DNA of 53,887 nt from Caballeronia udeis (GTDB taxonomy: Bacteria > Pseudomonadota > Gammaproteobacteria > Burkholderiales > Burkholderiaceae). Made by a program: the position numbers and the translations under genes. Shown here one piece after another: positions 7,348-15,402 of this stretch. Under the pieces are notes generated by a model, which saw only the letters and a program-made list of their open reading frames with translations, ran no database searches and had not been told where the DNA came from. The stretch spans positions 1 through 53,887 of the forward strand of contig NZ_FCOK02000069.1 of NCBI RefSeq assembly GCF_001544555.2. The letters run 5' to 3'. Numbering within the stretch: the stretch's first letter is position 1; each line of letters opens with the position of its first letter.

Positions 7348-7743
7348 ATGAGTATGAGTGATCCTATCGCCGATATGCTGACTCGCATCCGCAATGCGCA
7401 GATGGTTGAGAAAGTATCGGTGACAATGCCCTCGTCGAAAGTCAAGGTTGCGATTGCGCAGGTTTTGAAGGACGAAGGTTATATCGACGATTTCGCAGTG
7501 AAGTCTGAAGGTGCGAAGTCGGAATTGAACATTGCGTTGAAGTACTACGCTGGCCGTCCGGTTATCGAGCGCATTGAACGCGTCTCGAAGCCTGGTCTGC
7601 GTGTGTATCGCGGTCGTAACGACATTCCGGTTGTAATGAACGGTCTTGGCGTTGCAATCGTGTCGACGCCCCAGGGTGTGATGACCGACCGCAAGGCGCG
7701 CCAGACCGGCGTCGGCGGCGAAGTCCTCTGCTACGTCGCTTAA
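7348..7743 (+). CDS. rpsH: 30S ribosomal protein S8
   Basis: 131 aa, MSMSDPIADMLTRIRNAQM, the classic S8 start. S8 is a primary binder of the 16S rRNA central domain; in E. coli it also represses the spc operon. The C-terminal RNA-binding motif GVAIVSTPQGVMTDRKARQTGVGGEVLCYVA is complete. AGGAG precedes the ATG. It follows rpsN and precedes rplF by nineteen bases. Confidence 0.97.
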   Translation: MSMSDPIADMLTRIRNAQMVEKVSVTMPSSKVKVAIAQVLKDEGYIDDFAVKSEGAKSELNIALKYYAGRPVIERIERVSKPGLRVYRGRNDIPVVMNGLGVAIVSTPQGVMTDRKARQTGVGGEVLCYVA

Positions 7744-7762
7744 GCCGAAAAGGAGAAGAAAC

Positions 7763-8296
7763 ATGTCTCGAGTAGGTAAAAGCCCGATTACGCTGCCGCA
7801 AGGCGCGGAAGTGGCCTTTAGCGGCGAAGTAATCACCGTCAAGGGCCCGCTGGGTACGATTACGCAAGCGGCCAACCCGCTTGTTACGGTAGCAAACGAC
7901 AACGGCACGCTCAACTTCGCCCCGGCTGATGAAAGCCGTGAAGCGAATGCGATGTCGGGCACGATGCGCGCCCTCGTGGCGAACATGGTGAATGGCGTTA
8001 CGAAGGGTTTCGAGCGCAAGCTGACGCTGGTTGGCGTTGGTTATCGCGCGCAGGCGCAGGGCGACAAGCTGAATCTGTCGCTGGGTTTCTCGCACCCCGT
8101 GGTGCACGCGATGCCGGAAGGCGTCAAAGTTGAAACCCCGACGCAAACCGAAATCGTGATCAAGGGGATCGACAAGCAGAAAGTTGGCCAGGTCGCTGCG
8201 GAAGTTCGCGGTTACCGTCCGCCGGAGCCCTACAAGGGCAAGGGCGTGCGCTACTTCGGCGAAGTCGTCATCCTCAAAGAAACGAAGAAGAAGTAA
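7763..8296 (+). CDS. rplF: 50S ribosomal protein L6
   Basis: 177 aa with the duplicated L6 fold. The N-terminus is SRVGKSPITLPQGAEV and the C-terminal signature RPPEPYKGKGVRYFGE binds near the sarcin-ricin loop, the factor-binding site. Ribosome-binding site AAGGAG lies upstream of ATG 7763. Position between rpsH and rplR is universal. No abnormality. Confidence 0.97.
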   Translation: MSRVGKSPITLPQGAEVAFSGEVITVKGPLGTITQAANPLVTVANDNGTLNFAPADESREANAMSGTMRALVANMVNGVTKGFERKLTLVGVGYRAQAQGDKLNLSLGFSHPVVHAMPEGVKVETPTQTEIVIKGIDKQKVGQVAAEVRGYRPPEPYKGKGVRYFGEVVILKETKKK

Positions 8297-8308
8297 GGGT
8301 GCGCAATC

Positions 8309-8674
8309 ATGGATAAGACTCAATCTCGCCTGCGCCGCGCCAAACAGACGCGCGTCAAGATCGCTGAGCTGCAGGTCGCACGTCTGGCTGTGCATCGCAC
8401 GAACACGCATATCTATGCGCAAGTGTTCTCGCCGTGCGGCACCAAGGTGCTGGCAAGCGCGTCGACGCTCGAAGCTGAAGTGCGTGCCGAACTGGCCGAC
8501 AAGACCGGTAAGGGCGGCAACGTCAACGCTGCGATCGCTGTCGGTAAGCGTATTGCTGAAAAGGCCAAGGCTGCCGGCGTCGAATCCGTCGCCTTCGACC
8601 GTTCGGGTTTCCGTTACCACGGCCGCGTGAAAGCGCTGGCTGATGCGGCACGCGAAGCCGGACTCAAGTTCTAA
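8309..8674 (+). CDS. rplR: 50S ribosomal protein L18
   Basis: 121 aa. L18 binds 5S rRNA together with L5 and helps to anchor it in the central protuberance. The motif RLAVHRTNTHIYAQVF in the N-terminal half and DRSGFRYHGRVKALADAAREAGLKF at the C-terminus are characteristic. It lies twelve bases after rplF and fifteen before rpsE. Confidence 0.97.
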   Translation: MDKTQSRLRRAKQTRVKIAELQVARLAVHRTNTHIYAQVFSPCGTKVLASASTLEAEVRAELADKTGKGGNVNAAIAVGKRIAEKAKAAGVESVAFDRSGFRYHGRVKALADAAREAGLKF

Positions 8675-8688
8675 GGGAAGAATTCGTC

Positions 8689-9207
8689 ATGGCAAAGATG
8701 CAAGCGAATGTGAAGGCTGAAGAACGCGACGACGGCCTCCGTGAAAAGATGATCGCGGTCAACCGCGTGACCAAGGTGGTGAAGGGCGGCCGGATTCTCG
8801 GTTTTGCCGCACTGACCGTGGTTGGCGATGGTGACGGACGCATCGGCATGGGCAAGGGCAAAGCGAAGGAAGTTCCGGTTGCTGTTCAAAAGGCAATGGA
8901 ACAAGCACGCCGCAACATGTTCAAGGTGCCGTTGAAGAACGGTACGCTGCAACACGAAGTGCACGGTAAGCACGGCGCATCCGCAGTCCTCCTGGCTCCG
9001 GCCAAGGATGGTACGGGTGTTATCGCCGGCGGCCCGATGCGCGCAGTGTTCGACGTGATGGGCGTTCAAAACGTTGTGGCGAAGAGCCACGGTTCGACGA
9101 ATCCGTACAACCTCGTTCGTGCAACGCTCGACGGTCTGCGCAAGCAGTCCACGCCGGGTGACATCGCGGCGAAGCGCGGCAAGTCCGTCGAAGATATTTT
9201 GGGCTAA
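8689..9207 (+). CDS. rpsE: 30S ribosomal protein S5
   Basis: 172 aa. S5 helps form the mRNA entry site and influences decoding accuracy; its N-terminal double-stranded-RNA-binding fold shows VNRVTKVVKGGRILGFAALTVVGDGDGRIGMGKGKA, and the C-terminal domain GVIAGGPMRAVFDVMGVQNVVAKSHGSTNPYNLVRAT. Both are intact, with no changes at the spectinomycin-contact loop that I can recognise. It follows rplR and precedes rpmD. Confidence 0.97.
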   Translation: MAKMQANVKAEERDDGLREKMIAVNRVTKVVKGGRILGFAALTVVGDGDGRIGMGKGKAKEVPVAVQKAMEQARRNMFKVPLKNGTLQHEVHGKHGASAVLLAPAKDGTGVIAGGPMRAVFDVMGVQNVVAKSHGSTNPYNLVRATLDGLRKQSTPGDIAAKRGKSVEDILG

Positions 9208-9221
9208 GCCAGGTGGTCACC

Positions 9222-9404
9222 ATGTCTGATAAAACTGTCAAGGTTCAGCTCGTGAAGAGCCTGATTGGGACCCGTGAAACGCATCGTGCAACGGTGCGTG
9301 GTCTGGGCCTGCGCCGACTCAACTCGGTTAGCGAACTGCAGGACACGCCGGCAGTGCGCGGGATGATCAACAAGGTCTCGTACCTTGTCAAAGTCCTCAG
9401 CTAA
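9222..9404 (+). CDS. rpmD: 50S ribosomal protein L30
   Basis: 60 aa from ATG 9222, MSDKTVKVQLVKSLIGT, ending NKVSYLVKVLS. L30 is a small non-universal large-subunit protein, and this length is normal. An in-frame GTG/ATG pair slightly upstream would add three residues, but the chosen start matches the family and follows GGTGG. It sits between rpsE and rplO as in most bacteria that have it. Confidence 0.95.
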   Translation: MSDKTVKVQLVKSLIGTRETHRATVRGLGLRRLNSVSELQDTPAVRGMINKVSYLVKVLS

Positions 9405-9433
9405 GCGGCTGACCAGGGATCAAGGAGTTGAAT

Positions 9434-9868
9434 ATGGATTTGAATAACCTTAAGCCGGCAGACGGCGCGAAGCATGCAAAGCGTCGCGTTGGCCGCGGTA
9501 TCGGTTCCGGCCTGGGCAAGACTGCAGGTCGTGGTCACAAGGGTCAGAAATCGCGTTCGGGCGGCTTTCATAAAGTCGGCTTTGAAGGCGGTCAGATGCC
9601 TCTGCAACGTCGTCTGCCGAAGCGTGGTTTCAGCTCGCTGACGCATGAGTTCGTTGGCGAAGTGCGTTTGTCGGACCTCGAGAAGCTGCCGGTCGACGAA
9701 ATCGACTTGTTGGCTTTGAAGCAAGCCGGTCTGCTCGGCGTGCTCTTTACGAGCGCACGGATCATCAAGACGGGCGAACTGACGCGCAAGATCACGGTCA
9801 AGGGCCTCGTTGCTACGAAGGGTGCCCGTGCTGCGATTGAAGCCGCCGGCGGCTCGGTCGCTGAGTAA
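9434..9868 (+). CDS. rplO: 50S ribosomal protein L15
   Basis: 144 aa. L15 is a late assembly protein that crosses the 50S core; its extended Gly/Arg-rich N-terminal arm is visible as RRVGRGIGSGLGKTAGRGHKGQKSRSGG. ATG 9434 is preceded by AAGGAG at 9422-9427; an in-frame TTG at 9428 is too close to that site. It precedes secY, the usual translational partner in this operon. Confidence 0.97.
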   Translation: MDLNNLKPADGAKHAKRRVGRGIGSGLGKTAGRGHKGQKSRSGGFHKVGFEGGQMPLQRRLPKRGFSSLTHEFVGEVRLSDLEKLPVDEIDLLALKQAGLLGVLFTSARIIKTGELTRKITVKGLVATKGARAAIEAAGGSVAE

Positions 9869-9912
9869 CGAGCGCGTGTTGTCGTTGTTAGCGAAAGCAT
9901 CGGAGAAGGTTC

Positions 9913-11259
9913 TTGGCTAATAGCCCGAGTCTCGCAAAATCCGGTCGAAGCGCTGCGAAGTTCGGCGATCTGCGTCGGCGTGCAATGTTCTTGCTGCTGG
10001 CGCTGATCGTCTACCGTATCGGTGCGCATATTCCGGTGCCGGGTATCGACCCGGATCAGCTGGCGAAGCTTTTCCAGAGCCAGTCAGGCGGCATTCTAGG
10101 CATGTTCAACATGTTCTCGGGTGGCGCACTGTCCAGGTTCACGATCTTCGCGCTTGGGATCATGCCGTACATCTCGGCGTCGATCATCATGCAGCTGCTG
10201 TCGATCGTTTCGCCGCAAATGGAAGCGCTGAAGAAAGAAGGGCAGGCAGGGCAGCGGAAGATTACGCAGTACACGCGTTACTTCACGGTTGTTCTGGCTA
10301 CGTTTCAAGCATTTGGTATTGCGGTGGCGCTGGAAAATCAAGCCGGGCTCGTTATTGACCCAGGCATGGTGTTCCGGTTGACGACAGTCGTGACGCTGGT
10401 GACCGGCACGATGTTCCTGATGTGGCTGGGTGAGCAGATCACGGAGCGCGGACTGGGCAACGGTATCTCGATCATCATTTTCGGTGGTATTGCGGCGGGT
10501 TTCCCGAACGCAATCGGTGGTCTCTTCGAACTGGTTCGCACCGGCTCCATGAGTATCATCTCGGCGATCATTGTCGTCGTGCTGATTGCGGCGGTCACGT
10601 TCGTGGTGGTGTTCATCGAACGCGGTCAGCGCAAGATCCTCGTCAACTACGCCAAGCGTCAGGTCGGAAACAAGATTTATGGCGGTCAGTCGTCGCATTT
10701 GCCGCTGAAGTTGAATATGTCGGGCGTGATTCCGCCGATCTTCGCGTCGTCGATCATCCTGTTCCCGGCAACTATCCTGAACTGGTTTAGTTCGGGTACG
10801 CGGACCGGCTGGTTTGCGAACACGCTGCACGGTGTTGCTGAGGCTCTTAAGCCTGGCCAACCGGTGTATGTGTTGTTGTACGCAATGGCGATCGTTTTCT
10901 TCTGCTTCTTCTACACCGCGTTGGTGTTCAACAGCAGGGAGACGGCCGACAACTTGAAGAAAAGCGGTGCCTTCGTTCCCGGGATTCGTCCTGGTGACCA
11001 GACGGCTCGGTATATCGATCGGATCCTCACGCGTTTGACGCTGGCCGGTGCGATCTACATTGTGTTCGTTTGCTTGCTGCCGGAATTTCTGGTGCTGCGT
11101 TGGAACGTACCGTTTTATTTCGGTGGAACGTCGCTGCTGATCATTGTCGTGGTCACGATGGATTTCATGGCGCAGGTGCAGTCCTACGTTATGTCGCAAC
11201 AGTATGAATCGCTGCTCAAGAAGGCCAACTTCAAAGGCAGTAACGTCCCTATGCGCTAG
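9913..11259 (+). CDS. secY: Preprotein translocase subunit SecY
   Basis: 448 aa with about ten predicted transmembrane helices. SecY is the channel of the SecYEG translocon, moving unfolded proteins across or into the inner membrane. Recognisable segments include the plug region FNMFSGGALSRFTIFALGIMPYI, the cytosolic loop after TM6 (RGQRKILVNYAKRQVG) and the TM8-9 loop (NLKKSGAFVPGIRPG). The start is TTG 9913, preceded by GGAGAAGG, which gives the N-terminus usual in this genus. Adenylate kinase, which follows secY in some phyla, is absent; infA comes next. Confidence 0.97.
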   Translation: MANSPSLAKSGRSAAKFGDLRRRAMFLLLALIVYRIGAHIPVPGIDPDQLAKLFQSQSGGILGMFNMFSGGALSRFTIFALGIMPYISASIIMQLLSIVSPQMEALKKEGQAGQRKITQYTRYFTVVLATFQAFGIAVALENQAGLVIDPGMVFRLTTVVTLVTGTMFLMWLGEQITERGLGNGISIIIFGGIAAGFPNAIGGLFELVRTGSMSIISAIIVVVLIAAVTFVVVFIERGQRKILVNYAKRQVGNKIYGGQSSHLPLKLNMSGVIPPIFASSIILFPATILNWFSSGTRTGWFANTLHGVAEALKPGQPVYVLLYAMAIVFFCFFYTALVFNSRETADNLKKSGAFVPGIRPGDQTARYIDRILTRLTLAGAIYIVFVCLLPEFLVLRWNVPFYFGGTSLLIIVVVTMDFMAQVQSYVMSQQYESLLKKANFKGSNVPMR

Positions 11260-11267
11260 TAAGGACT

Positions 11268-11486
11268 ATGGCCAAAGACGATGTAATCCAGATGCAGGGC
11301 GAGGTGGTGGAAAACCTTCCCAATGCTACTTTCCGGGTTAGGTTGGAAAATGGCCATGTGGTTCTTGGGCACATATCCGGGAAGATGCGGATGCATTACA
11401 TCCGCATTCTTCCAGGCGACAAGGTAACGGTTGAATTGACGCCTTACGATCTGTCTCGTGCACGGATCGTGTTCCGGGCGAAGTGA
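11268..11486 (+). CDS. infA: Translation initiation factor IF-1
   Basis: 72 aa, a single S1-type OB fold: MAKDDVIQMQGEVVENLPNA, then GHISGKMRMHYIRILPGDKV. IF-1 binds the ribosomal A site and helps IF-2 and IF-3 during initiation. The gene lies between secY and rpmJ, the position found in many non-enteric bacteria. Only eight bases separate it from secY, with AAGGA before the ATG. Confidence 0.97.
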   Translation: MAKDDVIQMQGEVVENLPNATFRVRLENGHVVLGHISGKMRMHYIRILPGDKVTVELTPYDLSRARIVFRAK

Positions 11487-11506
11487 TTTGAAAAAAGGGT
11501 AATATC

Positions 11507-11623
11507 ATGAAAGTGATGGCATCGGTTAAGCGCATTTGCCGCAATTGCAAGATCATCAAGCGCAAGGGCGTTGTGCGCGTGATTTGCAGCTCTGATCCGC
11601 GCCACAAACAGCGTCAAGGCTGA
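11507..11623 (+). CDS. rpmJ: 50S ribosomal protein L36 (zinc-binding type)
   Basis: 38 aa, [20 protein letters not shown] to KQRQG. L36 is the smallest 50S protein and binds one zinc ion; the ligands Cys11, Cys14, Cys27 and His33 are all present, so this is the zinc-containing form. It lies twenty bases after infA and forty-one before rpsM, closing the spc block. Cells with this form often carry a zinc-free paralogue elsewhere, which is not in this window. Confidence 0.96.
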
Positions 11624-11664
11624 ACGCCGCGCTTTTGCTTGCGCTTTTTGTTTGAGGAAAAACA

Positions 11665-12030
11665 ATGGCTCGTATCGCAGGGGTTAACATCCCGAATCAC
11701 CAGCATACTGAAATCGGCCTCACGGCAATTTTCGGTGTAGGTCGCACGCGCGCTCGCGACATTTGCGTGGCGTCTGGTGTGGAATTTTCGAAGAAGGTCA
11801 AAGACCTCACTGACGCAGACCTCGAAAAGCTGCGAGAAGAAGTGGGTAAGTTCATCGTCGAAGGCGACCTGCGTCGTGAAGTGACGATGAACATCAAGCG
11901 CCTGATGGACTTGGGCTGCTACCGTGGCGTGCGCCATCGCAAGGGCTTGCCCATGCGTGGTCAGCGTACACGTACGAATGCCCGTACCCGTAAGGGTCCG
12001 CGTCGTGCAGCGCAATCGCTGAAGAAGTAA
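11665..12030 (+). CDS. rpsM: 30S ribosomal protein S13
   Basis: 121 aa. S13 sits at the top of the 30S head, contacts P-site tRNA through its C-terminal tail and forms bridges with the 50S. The start MARIAGVNIPNHQHTEIGLT and the conserved YRGVRHRKGLPMRGQRTRTNARTRKGP near the C-terminus are complete. It is the first gene of the alpha block; GAGGAAAAAC precedes the ATG. Confidence 0.97.
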   Translation: MARIAGVNIPNHQHTEIGLTAIFGVGRTRARDICVASGVEFSKKVKDLTDADLEKLREEVGKFIVEGDLRREVTMNIKRLMDLGCYRGVRHRKGLPMRGQRTRTNARTRKGPRRAAQSLKK

Positions 12031-12058
12031 GCGGAATTGATAGTTACAGGAAAACGTA

Positions 12059-12463
12059 ATGGCTAAGGCTTCGAACAACTCCGCGGCGCAACGCGTTCGC
12101 AAGAAGGTAAAGAAGAACGTCGCCGAGGGCGTAGTTCACGTTCACGCGTCGTTCAACAACACCATCATCACGATCACCGATCGCCAAGGCAATGCACTCG
12201 CCTGGGCAACGTCGGGTGGCCAGGGCTTCAAGGGTTCGCGTAAATCGACTCCCTTTGCTGCTCAGGTCGCAGCCGAATCGGCTGGTCGCGTGGCGATGGA
12301 ATACGGCGTGAAGAACCTCGAAGTGCGGATCAAGGGCCCCGGTCCTGGCCGTGAATCGGCGGTGCGTGCGCTGCATGGTCTTGGCATCAAGATCACCGCA
12401 ATCTCCGACGTGACACCGGTCCCGCACAACGGTTGCCGTCCGCCGAAGCGTCGTCGTATCTAA
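12059..12463 (+). CDS. rpsK: 30S ribosomal protein S11
   Basis: 134 aa. S11 lies on the 30S platform near the Shine-Dalgarno helix and the E site. The core ASFNNTIITITDRQGNALAW and the C-terminal KITAISDVTPVPHNGCRPPKRRRI are typical. It follows rpsM by 28 bases. A gap of 158 bases with several hairpins separates it from rpsD. Confidence 0.97.
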   Translation: MAKASNNSAAQRVRKKVKKNVAEGVVHVHASFNNTIITITDRQGNALAWATSGGQGFKGSRKSTPFAAQVAAESAGRVAMEYGVKNLEVRIKGPGPGRESAVRALHGLGIKITAISDVTPVPHNGCRPPKRRRI

Positions 12464-12481
12464 GACGTCGCGTAGCGCCTT

Positions 12482-12598
12482 GACCTGTTGACGCTCGCGC
12501 GTCGACAGGTTGCTTGCGTTATGGAATCAGCGTTAAGAATACTGACTAAGCCCACCGTTCGATCCATTGAGTTCGAACTAGCGCGAATGTATTTCGCG
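12482..12598 (+). promoter_or_regulatory. Structured leader between rpsK and rpsD (three hairpins)
   Basis: Three inverted repeats lie in series: GACCTGTTGACGC (12482-12494) with GCGTCGACAGGTT (12499-12511), containing two wobble pairs; GTTCGA (12557-12562) with TCGAAC (12573-12578); and CGCGAA (12582-12587) with TTCGCG (12593-12598). None is followed by a U-run. In E. coli S4 (rpsD product) represses the alpha operon by binding a folded leader upstream of rpsM. A folded region directly before rpsD could be the S4 target here, which is an inference from position. Confidence 0.5.
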
Positions 12599-12621
12599 TG
12601 ATCAATTATTAAGGATGCAAA

Positions 12622-13245
12622 GTGGCACGTTATACCGGTCCTAAAGCAAAGCTGTCCCGCCGTGAAGGTACTGATCTTTTCCTGAAGAGCGCACGCCGCT
12701 CGCTCGCTGACAAGTGCAAGCTCGATAGCAAGCCGGGTCAGCATGGCCGCACGTCTGGCGCTCGTACGTCCGACTACGGTACGCAGTTGCGTGAAAAGCA
12801 AAAAGTGAAGCGTATTTACGGCGTGCTCGAACGTCAGTTCCGTCGTTACTTCGCTGAAGCTGATCGCCGCAAGGGCCCGACGGGCGAAAACCTGTTGCAA
12901 TTGCTCGAGTCGCGTCTCGACAACGTCGTGTATCGCATGGGCTTCGGCTCGACGCGCGCTGAAGCACGTCAGCTGGTCGGTCACAAGTCGATCACGGTGA
13001 ACGGCGTTGTGAACAACATCCCGTCGATGCAAGTCAAGGCCGGTGATGTGGTTGCTGTTCGCGAACAGTCGAAGAAGCAAGTGCGGATTCTGGAAGCGCT
13101 TAACCTGGCTGAACAAGGCGGAATGCCGAGCTGGGTTTCTGTCGACGCCAAGAAGTTCGAAGGCACGTTCAAGTCGATGCCGGAACGCAGCGATATCGCT
13201 GGCGACATCAACGAAAGCCTGATCGTCGAATTGTATTCGCGGTAA
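12622..13245 (+). CDS. rpsD: 30S ribosomal protein S4
   Basis: 207 aa from GTG 12622, preceded by AAGGA. S4 is a primary 16S rRNA binder that starts 30S assembly and helps unwind mRNA at the entry site. The S4 RNA-binding domain is visible around residues 97-160 (RLDNVVYRMGFGSTRAEARQLVGHKSITVNG). The N-terminal domain has no zinc-binding cysteine cluster, as in other Gram-negative S4 proteins. It lies between two structured gaps. Confidence 0.97.
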   Translation: MARYTGPKAKLSRREGTDLFLKSARRSLADKCKLDSKPGQHGRTSGARTSDYGTQLREKQKVKRIYGVLERQFRRYFAEADRRKGPTGENLLQLLESRLDNVVYRMGFGSTRAEARQLVGHKSITVNGVVNNIPSMQVKAGDVVAVREQSKKQVRILEALNLAEQGGMPSWVSVDAKKFEGTFKSMPERSDIAGDINESLIVELYSR

Positions 13246-13257
13246 ATCGGATTAACG

Positions 13258-13299
13258 GCCGGGGAGCCCTGATTGCCGAAGGCAAGGGGCTACCTCGGC
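13258..13299 (+). promoter_or_regulatory. Composite hairpin in the rpsD/rpoA gap
   Basis: An extended stem can form: GCCGGGGAGCCC (13258-13269) pairs with GGGCTACCTCGGC (13287-13299) with one wobble pair and one bulge, and encloses a perfect inner hairpin TTGCC-GAA-GGCAA (13274-13286). No U-run follows, so it is not a simple intrinsic terminator. It could set the rpoA level relative to the ribosomal genes, or be an S4 contact. This function is speculation; the pairing is seen directly. Confidence 0.5.
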
Positions 13300-13370
13300 T
13301 GTCTATTTTCGGGTTGTCACCGGTCAGCCTTATCGGCGTAACGAGCCGAGGGTATTGAAAAGGAAAACCT

Positions 13371-14348
13371 ATGCAAACCAGTTTGTTGAAGCCCAAGATT
13401 ATTGCAGTCGAATCGCTTGGCGACAGTCACGCGAAAGTGGTCATGGAGCCGTTCGAACGCGGTTATGGTCATACCTTGGGTAACGCGCTTCGGCGTGTGC
13501 TGTTGTCGTCGATGATTGGTTATGCGCCGACCGAAGTGACGATTGCTGGCGTCGTGCATGAATATTCTACGCTCGACGGCGTGCAAGAAGATGTGGTCAA
13601 CCTGCTGTTGAATTTGAAGGGCGTCGTTTTCAAGCTGCATAACCGCGACGAAGTCACGGTCACGCTGCGCAAGGAAGGCGAAGGCGTTGTCACGGCCGGC
13701 GATATCGAACTCGCTCACGATTGCGAAGTCATCAATCCGGGTCACGTGATTGCGCATCTGTCGAAGGGCGGCAAGCTCGACGTTCAGATCAAGATTGAAA
13801 AGGGCCGCGGCTATGTGCCGGGCAACGTGCGCCGTTATGGCGAAGATTCGGCGAAGATCATTGGCCGTATCGTGCTGGATGCGTCGTTCTCGCCGGTTCT
13901 CCGCGTGAGCTACGCCGTTGAAAGCGCTCGTGTTGAGCAGCGTACCGACCTCGACAAGCTCGTGATGAACATTGAAACCAACGGCGTGATTTCGCCCGAG
14001 GAAGCAATTCGTCAATCGGCTCGTATCCTGGTCGACCAGTTGTCGGTGTTCGCCGCACTGGAAGGCACGGAAGCAGCGGCAGAAGCACCGTCTCGCGCGC
14101 CGCAGATCGATCCGATCCTGTTGCGTCCGGTGGACGATCTCGAACTGACGGTTCGTTCCGCGAACTGCCTGAAGGCCGAGAACATCTATTACATCGGCGA
14201 TTTGATTCAGCGCACGGAAAACGAATTGCTCAAGACGCCTAATCTCGGTCGCAAGTCGTTGAACGAGATCAAGGAAGTCCTGGCTTCGCGTGGTCTGACG
14301 TTGGGTATGAAGCTCGAAAACTGGCCGCCGGCTGGTCTCGACAAGTAA
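13371..14348 (+). CDS. rpoA: DNA-directed RNA polymerase subunit alpha
   Basis: 325 aa. The alpha subunit dimerises through its N-terminal domain to nucleate RNA polymerase assembly and contacts DNA UP elements and activators through its C-terminal domain. N-terminal signatures include ERGYGHTLGNALRRVLLSSM; the C-terminal domain starts near residue 245 and contains VRSANCLKAENIYYIGDLIQRTENELLKTPNLGRKSLNEI. The linker carries a small Ala/Glu-rich stretch. It is preceded by AAAAGGAAAACCT and followed by a terminator-like hairpin before rplQ. Confidence 0.98.
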   Translation: MQTSLLKPKIIAVESLGDSHAKVVMEPFERGYGHTLGNALRRVLLSSMIGYAPTEVTIAGVVHEYSTLDGVQEDVVNLLLNLKGVVFKLHNRDEVTVTLRKEGEGVVTAGDIELAHDCEVINPGHVIAHLSKGGKLDVQIKIEKGRGYVPGNVRRYGEDSAKIIGRIVLDASFSPVLRVSYAVESARVEQRTDLDKLVMNIETNGVISPEEAIRQSARILVDQLSVFAALEGTEAAAEAPSRAPQIDPILLRPVDDLELTVRSANCLKAENIYYIGDLIQRTENELLKTPNLGRKSLNEIKEVLASRGLTLGMKLENWPPAGLDK

Positions 14349-14374
14349 GTTTCAAGCAGTACGCTTGACTGGCA

Positions 14375-14407
14375 AAGATGCGGATTTTCCTTTAAAATCC
14401 GCATCTT
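14375..14407 (+). terminator. 14-bp hairpin between rpoA and rplQ
   Basis: AAGATGCGGATTTT (14375-14388) is perfectly complementary to AAAATCCGCATCTT (14394-14407) around a five-base loop, and GCTTTTTCT follows. This is terminator-like, although rplQ starts only 84 bases later. TTGACT (14365-14370) upstream resembles a -35, but its distance to TAAAAT (14393-14398) is 22 bases, too long for a normal promoter. It probably attenuates rpoA readthrough into rplQ. Confidence 0.65.
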
Positions 14408-14490
14408 GCTTTTTCTACGACCGGCCCGTGCGCTCAAAAGAGACGCAATAGAAGAGCTGGATCTAAACTTGGTTAATTAGGAAATTCAAA

Positions 14491-14886
14491 ATGCGCCATA
14501 AACATGGTTTGCGGAAACTGAACCGCACGAGCAGCCACCGTCTGGCTATGCTCCGTAATATGTCGAACTCGCTGATCGAGCACGAAGTCATCAAGACGAC
14601 GCTGCCGAAGGCTAAAGAACTCCGTAAAGTCGTTGAACCGCTGATCACGCTTGGCAAGAAGCCGTCGCTGGCAAATCGTCGTCTGGCGTTCAACCGCCTG
14701 CGCGATCGTGACTCCGTCGCGAAGCTGTTCGAAGTGTTGGGCCCGCGCTATGAAAAGCGTCCGGGTGGATATCTGAGCATCCTGAAGTTCGGCTTCCGCC
14801 AAGGCGACAATGCACCGATGGCACTGGTCATGCTGATGGATCGTCCGGAACTCGCTGAAGGCGACGACGTGCAAGAAGCTGAATAA
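14491..14886 (+). CDS. rplQ: 50S ribosomal protein L17
   Basis: 131 aa. L17 is a large-subunit protein near the exit tunnel. The start MRHKHGLRKLNRTSSHRLAMLRNM and EHEVIKTTLPKAKELRKVVEPLIT are classic. It is the last gene of the alpha block, followed 26 bases later by a strong intrinsic terminator, so the long ribosomal run ends here. The C-terminal tail ELAEGDDVQEAE is acidic, as in related species. Confidence 0.97.
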   Translation: MRHKHGLRKLNRTSSHRLAMLRNMSNSLIEHEVIKTTLPKAKELRKVVEPLITLGKKPSLANRRLAFNRLRDRDSVAKLFEVLGPRYEKRPGGYLSILKFGFRQGDNAPMALVMLMDRPELAEGDDVQEAE

Positions 14887-14911
14887 GCTAGCAGCACGCT
14901 GTTGTTCGAAG

Positions 14912-14938
14912 AAAGGCCAAGCTTTGCTTGGCCTTTTT
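14912..14938 (+). terminator. Intrinsic terminator of the alpha operon
   Basis: AAAGGCCAAGC (14912-14922) pairs with GCTTGGCCTTT (14926-14936) around a TTT loop, and the right arm merges into a T-run. This is a textbook rho-independent terminator 26 bases after rplQ. Confidence 0.92.
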
Positions 14939-15069
14939 CTATTGCGCGCCGGGTTTGAGCTGCCGATAGTCGGCGGCTTGCATCCGGGGGGATAGGCCGA
15001 TTGGCTGAATGCGGGTTGTTGACGTCCAGTGCTAGGATTGCATGCATATCCACCGCATCGGAGCTTTTC

Positions 15070-15402
15070 TTGAACACGCCCGTTGTCCTCGTTCTTACAA
15101 CGTTGCCCGACAGCGAGGCGGCGTCAACGCTCGCGCAGCAAGCCATAGACGCACGGCTTGCCGCCTGTGTAACGGAGCTGGGAACGGTCAAGTCGCGGTA
15201 TCGCTGGAAAGGTAAGGTGGAGGTTGCCGAGGAGCTTCAGCTCCTGTTCAAGACGAGCCTCGCACGCGGCGACGAACTGACGCGCTTTATCGAAGCAAAT
15301 CATCCTTATGAAACACCTGAAATTGTCTCGTGGCAGGCGGATGCATCGGCTGCTTATGGGCAATGGATTACCGCGGAAACTCAACGTCCTCTTAATGTTT
15401 AA
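15070..15402 (+). CDS. cutA: Divalent-cation tolerance protein CutA
   Basis: 110 aa from TTG 15070 (MNTPVVLVLTTLPDSEAA), preceded by GGAG at 15059-15062. CutA1 is a small, very stable trimeric protein with a ferredoxin-like fold, named for copper-tolerance phenotypes; its true role is not settled. Family segments LAACVTELG, SRYRWKGKVEVAEELQLLFKT and YETPEIVSW are present. An open frame extends to 15001 but adds sequence unlike the family. The end overlaps dsbD by eight bases, the cutA-dsbD pairing also known from other proteobacteria. Confidence 0.92.
   Translation: MNTPVVLVLTTLPDSEAASTLAQQAIDARLAACVTELGTVKSRYRWKGKVEVAEELQLLFKTSLARGDELTRFIEANHPYETPEIVSWQADASAAYGQWITAETQRPLNV

Noticed and set aside
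10096..11199. Long open frame antisense to secY (367 codons)
   Set aside because: Follows third-position GC bias of secY, has no ribosome-binding site, and its translation is Arg/His-rich without any known motif.
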